A program made the translations under genes and the position numbers. A stretch of 64,000 bases of DNA from Chamaea fasciata (taxonomy: Eukaryota; Chordata; Aves; Passeriformes; Sylviidae): NCBI GenBank assembly GCA_029207755.1, contig JARCOQ010000017.1, positions 992,001 through 1,056,000 of the forward strand. The letters run 5' to 3'. Positions 13,972-53,850 of this stretch are shown here, piece after piece. Numbering within the stretch: the first letter of the stretch is position 1; every line of letters starts with the position of its first letter. The notes beneath the pieces are model-generated. The model was not told where the DNA came from, searched no databases, and was given only the letters and a program-made list of their open reading frames with translations.

Positions 13972-15384
13972 TTGTGATTCAATTCTTTATCACGAGTACT
14001 CAGAGAGGATTAATTTGTGGCGTGTCTGATGCCACAGAGGGAGAAAAATAACTGGTTTTTAAAGACACTAAACAGGCACAATCATTCTTGGAGCTTCCTT
14101 TGGAACAGAGCAGCTCTGAAAGCCGGAGGTGACAGGTCACTAAAGAGCACAAGCCCTTACATTCAATAAACAAGGAGTTAATAGGCTGAAGGAGAAATTA
14201 CAGGTGAAATACAACTATTTCCACTTCCAGCTTGATGTCTGGGCTGAGAACACTTAGTTCAGGTGGGAAGGTGGAGGCACAGAGCAGATAATTCATCTCA
14301 GGCATCAGACTGTGCACTCTGTGAAGGGATTTGGTGTTTTCTTAGTGCTTTAAAATATTAACAAAGAGCCGAAAACTCCGTTTCACACATTTCAGAAGGC
14401 ATTTTCCAGGCTTTGCAGGATCAGGTAACTGTCACCGAATAATGACACAGCTGTTCTTTAATTTATAGTGACAATTGTTTCACCTACCTGGCAGGGCAGA
14501 GAGAGCGCCAGCAGCTCTCCAGCACCACAATTACGGATTGTGCAATTTCACTGTTGTCGTTTGAGAAAACAGCGGATAGGTCCCAGGGGATTTCAGAGGA
14601 GCCGATGTGGGTTAAACCCCAGCCCCACCACCCTGCCCATTCTCCACCCCGACGCCTCCTCCTGCACACGCACAACTTCGCCCTTCTGTTTATTTTTCGT
14701 TTTAAACGCTCTAAGCAGAAATTGACTTTGGCTGCTTTTGCTGAACTCCGAAGCGTTTGAGCAGATAAGACTCAGATAACCCATCAGAAGAAAGTTTCCT
14801 CGGTGCCTCTTCTCCTGGCAGGTGGTCACCAAAGCCAGCCGTGCCCTGAGGTTTCTTTGCCCTGCAGAAGGATTCTTCTGTCTCATTTACTTTTCAGAAC
14901 GGGCCAGATTTGAAATTTTTACTGTATCTCGCTTGGAAAAAAATGTTTCAGCTGAAAGATACTTGTTTGTTTATATACAGTGCTGGGGAAATACAATGTG
15001 TAAAACTCCCTGCTGCCATCCCAAACGGGGCGGTAATTTCCCGAGCAGTTTTATTGAGCCCCTCGGACCCAGCAAAAGGGAGCTGATCTGAGCTCCTCCT
15101 CCTTTGTGGGGAATAAATAAAGAGTGATAAAACTCTCACACTGTAAAAGTGCCTCCAGAAATGACTGCTCTTTAGAGGACAACATAAAAATAGTCACGTT
15201 TGTTTCAAGTAAATGCTGGTTAAAGTGGAGAAACTTTTCTTTTCCTATCACTATTTTTTCCACTGAAAAGCTTACCTGAAATGAGAAGGTTTTGTTCTCC
15301 TCCTAGACAAAAAGGAGGCTGTTCTTTCCACACAAGATATTTGCTGTAACTACAGTGTTACTTATGGCTGGCATGGATTTTGTC

Positions 15385-15460
15385 ACAAATATAATAATAA
15401 TAATAGCAATAAGAGTTATTATTATTATTACTATTACTACTACTACTACAAATAATAGCA
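15385..15460. repeat. Compound trinucleotide microsatellite (ATA/ATT/ACT)
   Basis: An (ATA)n tract at about 15388-15405 is followed by (TTA)n and then (CTA/TAC)n triplets up to about 15450. The AAT-type and ATT-type halves are complementary, so the tract can fold back on itself. The locus is probably length-polymorphic. Confidence 0.9.
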
Positions 15461-16969
15461 TTTTAGATCAAAGTTTGCTGTGGGTCACTGAAATTGTAGA
15501 ATTAGCTGGGGTGTCTCAGGATGGAATCTTGAGTGGTAATACTGGTTTATGGCACTGATTTTAATCTCCTGTTCTCTTCCTGCCCCAGCATCAATGTGTT
15601 TTGCTATTCTAGAAATATTGTTTATGAGCCATGTGGTTCACTGTACTAGAGACCTAATCTGGATAAAAATAATCCAGAAGAAAATTTTCTTTGTGTGTGG
15701 TGTGGTTTTTTTGGTGGCAGTGGTGGTGTTTTGGGGGGGATTTTGGTTTTTTTAAGAAGCAGCTCCATTCCCAAGTGCAGCTGCATAAACAGTGGGGCTG
15801 GCAGAACTGCAGGGCTGGGACACCACAGAAACCAGCAGCAGGTGGCAGGGAAGGTGAGGCCGGGTCGATATTGCTGCCACACACTTTGCCTTGGATAACC
15901 AGCCTCAAGTGCAGTCAGCACATCACAAATAGGACTCACTTTGCTCCAAGCCAAGGCTGCTGGCAGCAGGGAACTCAGGGCAGGCTGCAAACCCCTGTGG
16001 GAACCCCAGGTGAATGTGCAGCTTGCCCTGAGTGCCACGCTGGGCTCACAGGGACTCCGAGGACACGGCTGCCTCAGCGGGAAACCACTGCTGCATCAGT
16101 AACTCACTCCTGAGCTAACGCTCCCTTGCATCTGTAAAACCATCAGCCACAACTTTGAATGAAATGCAGACGTTCCCTTGAACATTTGTCTCTTCAGTGT
16201 GAGGGGAAGAATATTTCTCCCTGCCAGACCTGAGCTGTGCAGACTGGAGCACTCACCGTTCTGCAGCCCTGGGAAGCAGAGGGGAAGGTGATTCCAGACT
16301 CAGGGATGCTGCATCTGCTGCAAGGAAAAAGCATCATTTAAGGAAAGGGTTGCTGAAAACATTCTCTCATTAATCTAAAACACTGCATAAAGCACAAAAC
16401 AGTGACTGAAAGCCTGGGGATAAATTACCTTACAGTCAAACACACGAACATCTCTCCTGACACTGGAGAGTACATCCTACCTGAGTCCCTTGTGACAGAA
16501 CCAACTGCATTTGGAAATCTTTATTAAGAAAACTAACCAATCTGAGAAGATTTTAACACAGCCTTCCTAAAGCCTAGTGCTGTGAAACTAAAACCAGCTC
16601 TGCAAGTGTAATTTTACTCTATTATCACATTAGCCATTAAAAAAAAAGAGTCTTCCTAATCGTTACTACTTGACTTAAAAATCCTGTGCACGAGTAAAAT
16701 CCAGGCTGTGATCACAGTGAGCAGTAAGGCCTGGAGTGCCATCCAACGGTGAGATAGTCATTAACAGCTCTGGTTAAAGATTTCTGCCTCTTCCAGCTCC
16801 TGCCACAGCAGGGAGTGGAGCACCCTGCAAACCCATGGAGGCCCCAGAACGTCTGAGCCAGCAGAAGGTGCCCAGGCACACACACACACAGAGTTATTCT
16901 TCCTCTCCTTTATCAGAGGCAGTAAGCAGAGGTTTTGATATCCTAGTCTTGTGTACAGCATTCAGGTTA

Positions 16970-17003
16970 TCCCATCCCATCCCATCCCATCCCACCCCAT
17001 CCC
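16970..17003. repeat. Pentanucleotide repeat (CCCAT)n
   Basis: About seven tandem copies of CCCAT, one changed to CCCAC. This is a simple microsatellite. Confidence 0.92.
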
Positions 17004-17971
17004 TTCTGTTTCCCCAAAGCTAAAGCTCGGCAGAGCAGGGAGCCCTGAGGAGTCACTTTTCCTGCCTCTCCACGGTGTAGTTTTTGTGTATTTGTGTATT
17101 TGCAACGTTCTCCATCAAGTTGCTTCCAGTTGTGGAGGATGAAGGGAGGATTTGAAAAGTAGGATTGAGTTTGGACAAGCACCTGCCTTTTTTAGGAAGT
17201 AGAAATAAGTGACACAATCCAACCCTTTCCCCTGGATTCTCATTGTTGTTTCAAGGGCCAGGCTCTAGTGGACAATTTGAACACTAAAACCTCTGAACCA
17301 GAGTAGACTGGGATGAAAAAACCATGTGCCTTAAGTTGCACAGGTTGGAAGTATTTTGGGAGGGCACTGCCTTCCTCGGTGCAAAATGCAAGAAGGGTTG
17401 TGTCCTGAGACCACAGAATGTTTTCATTTACCTAATCCTTCATTATTATATGGATCTAAGTCACCAGCAAAACTTTTAATCTCTTCTGTGTTTTTTTTTC
17501 CCCTGCAATGCTTCGCAGATTTTGCAACTTTTAGTATTTTGTAAGGTAGATCATAAATTTCATAAAGGCTGTTAGGAAATTTTTTTGCTGCTCTGCATTT
17601 GTGTGGAGGCACAATTTGAGGATTAAATATCTCTTAAAGGGTGAATATGTTTGTAGGGCACTGATGTCTGATCCAAGCTGCCATTTTCAGCCCATATCAT
17701 TGGCTGGAATATATTTCAGACCTTCAACTCTACTGGGACAGGCACCCAAAAGCGTGGAGCCAGTTGAGTCCAATTCAGCACTGGGGTAATCAGGCATTGC
17801 CCCCTCTGGCTTCAGCTGAACTTATAAATCCAGAGATTAATTTACCTTTTTTCCATTGCAAGCCAGGACTGGAAATGCCATGAAAGCAGACCTTCCTGCC
17901 ACAATTCCAATCCAGACATTCCTATTTAGTACCTTTCTGATTCTATCCCAATCATCACTAAATTTTATTGT

Positions 17972-17974
<3 letters not shown>

Positions 17975-18005
<31 letters not shown>
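17975..18005. repeat. Poly(T) tract of 31 bases
   Basis: An uninterrupted run of 31 T residues. No retrotransposon body or target-site duplication is obvious next to it, so it is annotated only as a homopolymer. Its exact length in an assembly is unreliable. Confidence 0.9.
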
Positions 18006-18011
<6 letters not shown>

Positions 18012-18327
18012 GAACTTCTTCCTACTAAGAAGGAAATAGTTCAGAAGCCACCGCAGAAACCTTACAAAGCAAGCCAAAGTGTACCAGGGCAAGTTTTCCC
18101 TGCAGAAGTGTTTTAGACTGAAAAGTGGAAAAGTGCATCTTCACAGCGAGGAATGGAAAGAAATAGCGTCAAAACCTGCACCAAGGGCTCTGCCCTCCCG
18201 CACCTGCCCCCGGCGCTGCTGCCGAGGGAGGGCGAGCGGGATTTGAATCCAGCGCTCGCCTCGCTTCTCGCAGCACTCCCGATGGAGGAGTGACACCCAG
18301 CGGCTCCTGCCACGGCTGCGGGACCGC

Positions 18328-18548
18328 CCGCTGCTGCTGCTGCTGCTGCTGCTGCAAGGGATCTGCTGCTGCTGCTGCAAGGGATCTGCTGATGCTGATG
18401 CTGCTGCAAGGGATCTGCTGATGCTGATGCTGCTGCAAGGGATCTGCTGCTGCTGCTGCTGCAAGGGATCTGCTCCTGCTGCAAGGGGTCTGCTGCTGCT
18501 GCTGCAAGGGATCTGCTGCTGCTGCTGCTGCCGAGGGGGATCTGCTGT
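18328..18548. repeat. Compound CTG/GAT-rich tandem repeat
   Basis: CTG triplet runs of two to eight copies are separated about seven times by the interruption CAAGGGATCTG, with GATGCTGATG variants in the middle. The unit is about 23-30 bp. The opposite strand reads CAG, so it shows an apparent Gln/Ser/Ala-rich open frame of 149 codons (18113-18562). That frame is best explained by the repeat, because nothing outside it looks coding and no splice context is visible. The array lies about 2.5 kb upstream of the PTPN1 start codon. Confidence 0.9.
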
Positions 18549-18649
18549 CTGGGACTCCTCACCGGAGCTCCTCCGGGGACATCAAACCGGCTGTGGTGTG
18601 AGGAGAGGGACCCCGGCCCTCCTCCTCATGCACCTGGGAGACCCCCCCG

Positions 18650-18776
18650 AGCCTTCACACACCTTGAGGGGCCCCTGAACCCTCACACACCTGAGGGGTC
18701 TCCAGCCCTCACACACCTGAGGGACCCCTCAACCCTCACACACCTGAGGGACCCTCGGCCCTCACACACCTGAAGT
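18650..18776. repeat. Tandem repeat, about 5 copies of a 27-30-bp unit
   Basis: Five imperfect copies of a unit built around CCCTCACACACCTGAGGG, directly following the CTG-rich array. It is a minisatellite in the GC-rich approach to the PTPN1 CpG island. Confidence 0.88.
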
Positions 18777-19142
18777 ACCACGGGCCCTGACCCGCTGACC
18801 CCCGGCGATGAGTCCCAGTCCCGTCTCTGATGTCGCATCTCCTTGTCCTCACTCTCATCTCTGCTCACCTGTCCCCTGGCAGGTTTGTCCCAGCCCAATT
18901 CCGCTGCCCGGCTGTCCCCGCTGCCGGCTCCTGTCCCCTCCTCACGCGGACACTGAGGCGACTACGGCCCCTCACAGCTGCTGCCGCTCCCACGCTCATC
19001 AGGCACAAAGGGTCCAGCAGGCAGCTCGTGAACATCCCAATTTCCTCTCTAGGACTGGGCACCTGAAGACCGGGGGTGCCAAAGAGAAAAAACCTTTCTG
19101 TGGGGTTGAAGGTTGATCAAACCTCTAACCTTCCTCACACAG

Positions 19143-19552
19143 CTGGGGAAGGGGCTGGAGCCCCAGGAGAGGCTGAGGGAGCTGGGCAAGGGGCTGAGCC
19201 TGGAGAAAAGGAGGCTCGGGGGGACCTGGTGGCTCTGCACAGCTCCCTGACAGGAGGGGACAGCCGGGGAGGTCGGGCTCTGCCCCAGGGAACAGGGACA
19301 GGAGGAGAGGGAACGGCCTCAGGCTGGGCCAGGGAAGCTCAGGGTGGGCAGCAGCAGAAATTTCCCCATGGAAAGGGTGCTCAGGCCTTGAAGTGCCCAG
19401 GGAGTGCCCGGTCCCTGGAGGTGTCCCAGGAATTCCTGGAGGTGGCACTCAGAGCTCTGGGCTGGGGACAAGGCGGGCACTGGGCACAGCTCGGACTCGA
19501 TGGGCTGGGAGGGATTTTCCAAGCCAAATGATTTCTGTGATCCTACGATTTG
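19143..19552 (+). mobile_element. CR1 non-LTR retrotransposon, 3' fragment
   Basis: The segment has the features of a CR1 3' end as I remember them. It runs through a GAGGCTGAGGGAGCTGGGC-like block, a GGAGAAAAGGAGGCTCGGGGGGACC-like block (positions about 19200-19224) and the tail GGACTCGATGGGCTGGGAGG. It ends in the degenerate octamer-like repeat ATTTCTGTGATCCTACGATT, where CR1 normally ends without a poly(A) tail. Several changes from the family pattern suggest an old copy. The reverse transcriptase part is absent, as expected for a 5'-truncated insertion. CR1 is abundant in birds and other sauropsids and supports the taxonomic placement. Confidence 0.85.
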
Positions 19553-20280
19553 GCAAAAATTGGTATCCACATATTGTGAGGGTCTCCGTTTTCTAGCCCT
19601 GGATGTAAAAGGAAAGCCAGAATTCTGTGGCACATCCATCAGTTTGCTGTGCTTGGCCAAAATGAGAGCCACAATGTGTGTCACTGCTGCAAATTGCTTC
19701 TTACTTCTTTTGTATGGGCACAGAAAGGTAAAGTCAAATATTTATAAAGTAGTCTACCCACTCAAAAATTTCCAGTTATTTAATAAAATCATTTTTTGAA
19801 CGAGACACATTTAAAATGCTACTTGTCACACAAATTGTCACTCCGATGGACAGAGATTTACGAGATGCCAGATACACATTTTCTAGGCTACTCTGTGAAA
19901 TGTTCAGCTGAATATCAGTTTGTTTGTGATACATGATTTGGGATTTCTCTGTCTGTATGGTTGGAATACCTGGATTTCAAATCCAGGAGCAAGGACGGGG
20001 GCTCTCTGAGATGTGTAAGCTACAACTCCACTTGGAAATAAATGGCCTTGTGAAAAAGCCGAGGTAGTAAAAACTGACAGGTTTACCTCCCGGGACAGGA
20101 CTACAGCACCTGGACAGTAACGGCCGTGTTGGAGTAGGAATGCAAGGCCGAGAACAGATGATCAAATACCATCGATTGTCGATTTCCTTCGATCAAAAGG
20201 TATGGGGCAACTGACACACGTCCATTTCATCCTGCAGGCTGCGTAAGAGCGAAAACCCACTCCATCCTCTGACCGCAGCA
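19553..20280. other. Upstream flank of the PTPN1 CpG island
   Basis: About 0.7 kb of AT-richer sequence between the CR1 fragment and the CpG island. No gene, TATA-containing promoter or repeat family was recognised in it. Confidence 0.6.
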
Positions 20281-20549
20281 AGGGACAATGTCTTGCCCAT
20301 CGCTAAGCGAGCACACGGACGGGCACCCAAGCTGTCGGCACCACCCGCTGTGGCACCGCCGCCCTCTGCAGCCAAACGGCCGCGGGAGAACGCCAGGACG
20401 GCGGGCCCGCCGCCGCAGACGAACACATCACTGGAGCCGTTCCCGGGGCCCGGAGCGGCCGGCCCGGGGCCAGGATGGCTCCGCTCCGCCGTGTCCTCGC
20501 TGCCGCCGCCGCCCTGCGGCCCCTCCGCCGGGCCGGGGGCTCCGTACCC

Positions 20550-20581
20550 GGGGCTGGGCCGGGGGTGCGAGGGCTGGGGGG
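20550..20581 (+). promoter_or_regulatory. G-quadruplex motif
   Basis: Five G-runs of three to six bases are separated by loops of 2, 2, 5 and 2 bases on the + strand, which is the PTPN1 sense strand. This meets the usual pattern for a stable G-quadruplex. It sits about 0.5 kb upstream of the start codon. Confidence 0.65.
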
Positions 20582-20618
20582 ACCGCCGGGATCGCCCCGC
20601 TCGGAGCCGGCAGCGGGG

Positions 20619-20895
20619 CTGCGGGCACAGCGCGGAGCCCCGGGCCCGGCCCTCAGAGCCCCCGGCCCGGCCCTCAGAGCCCCCGGCCCGGCCCTCAGAG
20701 CCCCCGGCCCGGCCCTCAGAGCCCCCGGGCCCGGCCCTCAGAGCCCCCGGCCCGCGGGCACAGCGCGGAGCCCCCGGCGCGGCCCTCAGAGCCCCCGGCC
20801 CGCGGGCACAGCGCGGAGCCCCGGGCCCGGCCCTCAGAGCCCCCGGCCCGCGGGCACAGCGCGGAGCCCCGGGCCCGGCCCTCAGAGCCCCCAGC
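20619..20895. repeat. Nested GC-rich minisatellite in the PTPN1 promoter
   Basis: The core CCCTCAGAGCCCCC occurs eight times, near 20652, 20673, 20694, 20715, 20737, 20785, 20833 and 20881. The first five are spaced 21-22 bp apart. The last four are spaced 48 bp apart because a second block, GCGGGCACAGCGCGGAG, has been inserted between them. That block also occurs once before the array. The region is therefore a simple array that became a higher-order one. Both periods in the regular parts are multiples of three, so long open frames appear on both strands (up to 429 codons) with no coding meaning. Confidence 0.9.
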
Positions 20896-21054
20896 CCGCG
20901 GGGCGGGCGCGGCCCCGTTCCCACCGCCCCGGACGTCGCGTCGCCGGGGCGGGTGCGCAGTTCCGGCGGCAGCGGGAGGGCGGGGGCCGGGCACAGCCGC
21001 CGCGGCCTCGGCAGCAGCTGCAGCCGGAGCGGCGCGGGGGGCCAGGCCCCCGCC

Positions 21055-50328
<29,274 letters not shown>

Positions 50329-52910
50329 CCCGTGGGCCCGAGGCGCCGCGGCAGCGCCGCTGCCGGCCCGCGCTCGGCTCCTCGGGGCCCCTCCAGGCAG
50401 GGCAGCCTTGGCTCACAGCAGGTAGATTTAGGGGGGAAAGGCCAGAACTTTGGGTAGGGCTTAATGAGAGAATCGATGCACTAGGGTTTTTATCCAGCCC
50501 TGTGGTCCCAAGAACATAGTATTTGTAATCTCAGGGCCTTGAAATATTCAGGAGTAAGCAGAGAAAATGCCAAATAGTCTGTTTTCCTTTTTTTTGTTGT
50601 TTTCCTTTTTTTTTTTTTTAAACTGAATAATAGAATTACAACACATTGTTGTTTTTAGCCTTTTTTAAAAAGCCAGTTCATTTTCTTTTGTTTCAGAAAA
50701 ACTAGGCACAAGTGAAACTTGCTTGTACTCTCCAAGTGTTGTAACCAAATACATGACTTACATTGACAAGTTCCCAAAAAAAAAGAAAAAGAAACCCACA
50801 TACCTGAAGAATGTAAACTTTTGGAAGGGGAGGTGTGTTTGTGGTTGGTTTTTGGTTTGGTTTTTTTTGTCTTTTTTTTTTTAAACTTGCTTCATCTTTA
50901 AAGACTGAGTTGTGGGCAGTGCCTGTGGTATTGATATATTTAATCTTGGCATAACCGTTCTTAAAGAGCTGATTGTTTTACTTGTGTTGATAGAACCAGG
51001 CTTCTGCATTTGCTCAGGGTATCCCAACATGTCCAGCTCTTGGATTGTTTTTTTCCTTTTTTTTTTTTTCCCCTTTACTAAGTGTATCTCCTCATTGACT
51101 TTTGTTGCACTCTACTTGCACATATGCCTCTTTACATTGCACCATCCTTTCTAAAGCTGTTTTTACTTTTATATTCTGGGTTGGGAGAGGTCGAGGGGAG
51201 GGAGAGAAACAGGAAGGGAAATTCAACCAAACCATGTCCACCAGCAGTGGGGCCGTGCCCGTGGAAGGACCAGTCCTTAAACCTCAGCATTTGGAATGTA
51301 AAATGCAGTTTCGCTCTGCAGCTGCTCCCTCGGGCCCTGCTGAGGGAGATCCAGAGCAATCCCTGCTGGGGCAGCTCCCCCGAGCCAGGAACAGGCCAGC
51401 AGGAGCCTGGGCTCCGAGCAAAGCCCTTGCGATGTTTGTTCAGGCCCTGGTGATGGCAGCGTTGGTGTGTCCTGCTGTGCTCACAGCAGAGCTCCCAGCC
51501 CTGGCTCGGGCTCCCACAGCGCCAGGGCTCAGGGGGTGAGGTGCTGCTGAGGGATGCTGGGCTCTGTGGGGAGGACTGACACTGGAAGGCAGCATTGCAC
51601 CAGTGCTGTTCCTCGGGGTAATAACCAAATTATTCACAGTTTAAAACAATAACAGCAAAGGTTGCTTTGCTTGTGTCGCGGTGCAGAGGGCAGGAGCAAA
51701 CTCACTCTTGGGAGCTGTAGTGGTTGAACCTGCCCCGTGACAGCTGCCCTGCAGCAGTGTTACTGATTTGTTTTATTTCTAAAGTCTTTCTGGATTTATA
51801 GCACTTAACCACCCTGAGTGCAGCCCTGGCTGTGGGGGAGCCCAGGGGAGCCCCTCCACTCCGTATTTATTTTTGCCAAGCTGGCTGTAGGTGTAGCTCT
51901 TCCTTCAGTGGGTGAGTAGGTGAAGGGGTGGGTGGGGGTGGGAGTGACTTCTGTTTTGTGTTTTGTTAAGCTTGCATCAAGGGCTTTTCAAGAGTACAAT
52001 AATAAATCCTCAGGTAGTACTGGGACTCAATCCTTTACCTGTGAGACTGTTGGTCAGACCAGTACTTGAAAGGAGGAATGTTGTAATCAGTCAATATTTA
52101 GTTATATTATTGGAAACAGGAAAAAATGAGTATAGAAAAATGGTAATATATAATGGCTCATCTGTGTATTTAAGATACATTCTGTGATTGCTTTGTCCCC
52201 ACTGTTCTCTGCAGCGTGGGCAGGACCCTGCCCTGAGGCACCATTTGTTCCCCTTTGTATTAAAGTGCATGTGAAGTCTGAAACACCACGTGCTTGAAAG
52301 GTGACAGAACTTATATTCCTGCTTCCTGATGTGCCCAAATGATATTTGCATGACCTGATCCTTAGTGGCTGTGGTTCAGAGGGTGTTGCTGAGTCTCTCT
52401 GTTCAGCACTGGACTGATTGGTGTTTATCAGAGCCCATGTACTCGCCTAATCCTTGGCATGACTTCCCGTGGGATCCCGTGTGCTCCGTGGTAGCATGTT
52501 CCTTTCAGCTGAGTGAGTGTAGTACAGACATTCCAGAGAGCTCAGGCAGCCCTGCCACCCCTCCCCTGGCCCTGGGACACCTGGGGAAAGAAACAAACCC
52601 AGCCCACCTCGGGCCACCTTCCCAAGAGGGACTATTTTAAATCTTAGGCACGGCAGGAAAACAAAGGATCCTTCCTTTGAATACGGAGTAACTCACCTGC
52701 AAATGATTCTACCCAAAGTTCCTGCAGGTGACAGAAGAGCTTTGAGCATCCTCCTGGTGCCTGCTTCTTCCCTGTGTGCCAGACCTGGCTCTGAGGCTGT
52801 GTGGGACACGGTGGCTGTGCCCAGAGCCCAGGGAGGCGTGGGCAGGGCTGGGAATCCTGAGCTGTGCCCATTTTGTTTGCTGTCCTGTACTGTCTGTGGT
52901 AGTTGGGGGG

Positions 52911-52918
52911 TGTATATA
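52911..52918 (+). promoter_or_regulatory. Pumilio-type response element in PTPN1 3' UTR
   Basis: TGTATATA matches the PUM1/PUM2 consensus UGUANAUA on the sense strand of the 3' UTR, about 340 nt before the distal poly(A) signal. Such 8-mers occur by chance, so function is only possible. Confidence 0.4.
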
Positions 52919-53066
52919 CCGTAGCACAGTGGGGTGTTGGGTAACCTGTTCTTGGAAATGGACAAACATCCATGTTAGACTCGTTAGAAAGTTAGTGAGC
53001 TGCTCTGCTATCTGCCTTAAGCAAATATTTACTCATCAGGTCTTTCTTTTTTACAGATTGCCATAG

Positions 53067-53072
53067 AATAAA
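53067..53072 (+). terminator. PTPN1: Proximal polyadenylation signal of PTPN1
   Basis: AATAAA on the sense strand within an A-rich context, 185 nt before the distal hexamer. It may give a slightly shorter mRNA. Confidence 0.5.
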
Positions 53073-53251
53073 CTTTTATAAAAAAAAATTATGTAAAAAA
53101 AACTCAACAAAAAAGCTGAATGTTTTGGTATAATACAGTTTCAGGTATCTTGTCTTTTGTGTAAGCCGCTGCTGGGCCTCCCAGGTTAGAGTACAACTGT
53201 ACAGTTTTTCAATCTCCCATACAAGTTTTCAGTTCTCATTTTAGTTGTAAC

Positions 53252-53257
53252 AATAAA
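53252..53257 (+). terminator. PTPN1: Distal polyadenylation signal of PTPN1
   Basis: AATAAA, followed about 25-45 nt later by the GT-rich stretch GTTGAAAGTGTGATTGCTTC. This is a typical cleavage arrangement, with cleavage expected near 53270-53280. Confidence 0.75.
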
Positions 53258-53275
53258 ACTCTTTTTTTAAAGAAC

Positions 53276-53744
53276 TCAGTTGAAAGTGTGATTGCTTCTG
53301 GGCTGGATCCAGGGGCTCCTGCTTGACCCCTGTGCACATGAAGGGTGGGGAGGGTGGGTTTGTAAAGGGATTTAAATGTTACTGTTAAAACTTTCTGGAG
53401 GCAGAGCTCCAGTAAAAGAGTAGAGGATCCCCATCTCTGTCACCTCCCTTTCCCTGCTCTGGTTTTTCATGTTGAACAGTTAAATTTTAAGGTGAGAAGT
53501 GCAGGAGCTCAGGCACCCTGGTTGGTTTCTGCAGGAGCTGATGCTGCCCCCGTTTGCAGCCGCAGCCTGCACATCCTGCTGTTTGAATTCCACTACTTAC
53601 CTTTGCTTTATATTTTTAAGGAAGCCTACAACTGGAGGAGAGAGTTCACCGAAGTGGAACAGATCAGGGCCTTGTCCTTTGGGGGTTTAGTGCCTCTTAC
53701 CTGTCCCCAGGGCTGCCAGCGCAGCAGCAGGAAACACTCCTAGG
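53276..53744. other. Convergent intergenic gap between PTPN1 and RIPOR3
   Basis: About 470 bp separate the inferred poly(A) sites of two genes transcribed toward each other. No coding sequence or RNA gene is recognised. The open frame at 53492-53743 has no known match and is probably chance. Confidence 0.65.
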
Positions 53745-53760
53745 AACTTGTCTCAAACGG

Positions 53761-53766
53761 TTTATT
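53761..53766 (-). terminator. RIPOR3: Polyadenylation signal of RIPOR3
   Basis: TTTATT on the + strand is AATAAA on the RIPOR3 sense strand. It is followed on that strand by a GAGTGTTTCCTG GU-rich stretch. Cleavage is expected near 53740-53750. Confidence 0.65.
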
Positions 53767-53827
53767 AGAACTTTAGAAAACAGTATGAAATCCAACAAAT
53801 AAATACCAAATAGAAAAGTTTTATGTG

Positions 53828-53850
53828 TATATATATATATAAATATGTAC
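53828..53850. repeat. TA dinucleotide repeat
   Basis: A short (TA)n tract in the RIPOR3 3' UTR. Simple repeat. Confidence 0.85.

Larger units (their letters stand above)
13500..15380. other. Intergenic DNA with two small palindromes
   Basis: No gene is supported here. There is an A/C-rich simple tract near 13590-13618 (AAC-type triplets) and two inverted repeats listed separately. The open frames at 14468-14886 overlap each other on both strands and have no recognisable product. Confidence 0.65.
15460..18320. other. Intergenic DNA with simple repeats
   Basis: No supported gene. The stretch holds a G/T-rich tract at 15695-15755, a short CA tract near 16880, a pentanucleotide array and a long T-run, the last two listed separately. 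Open frames here are short, overlapping and unrecognised. Confidence 0.65.
50329..53275 (+). other. PTPN1: PTPN1 3' untranslated region
   Basis: About 2.9 kb from the stop codon to the inferred poly(A) site. It is rich in T-, A- and GT-runs (for example 50590-50640, 50840-50890 and 51050-51070), as is common in long 3' UTRs. Two AATAAA hexamers occur near the end. A Pumilio-type site is listed separately. Open frames inside it, such as 51102-51539, are not coding by any sign I can see. The 3' end is inferred, not measured. Confidence 0.8.

Noticed and set aside
17975..18005. Poly(T) tract as the tail of a reverse-oriented retroposed gene
   Set aside because: No retrocopy body, no recognisable protein and no target-site duplication next to it.
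18113..18562. Ser/Gln/Ala-rich 149-codon open frame on the minus strand
   Set aside because: Produced by the CTG-type tandem repeat. No similarity outside the repeat and no splice or promoter context.
1..20000. Possible CEBPB or other coding gene upstream of PTPN1
   Set aside because: No frame shows a basic-leucine zipper or other recognisable domain, and there is no CpG-rich single-exon gene in this stretch.
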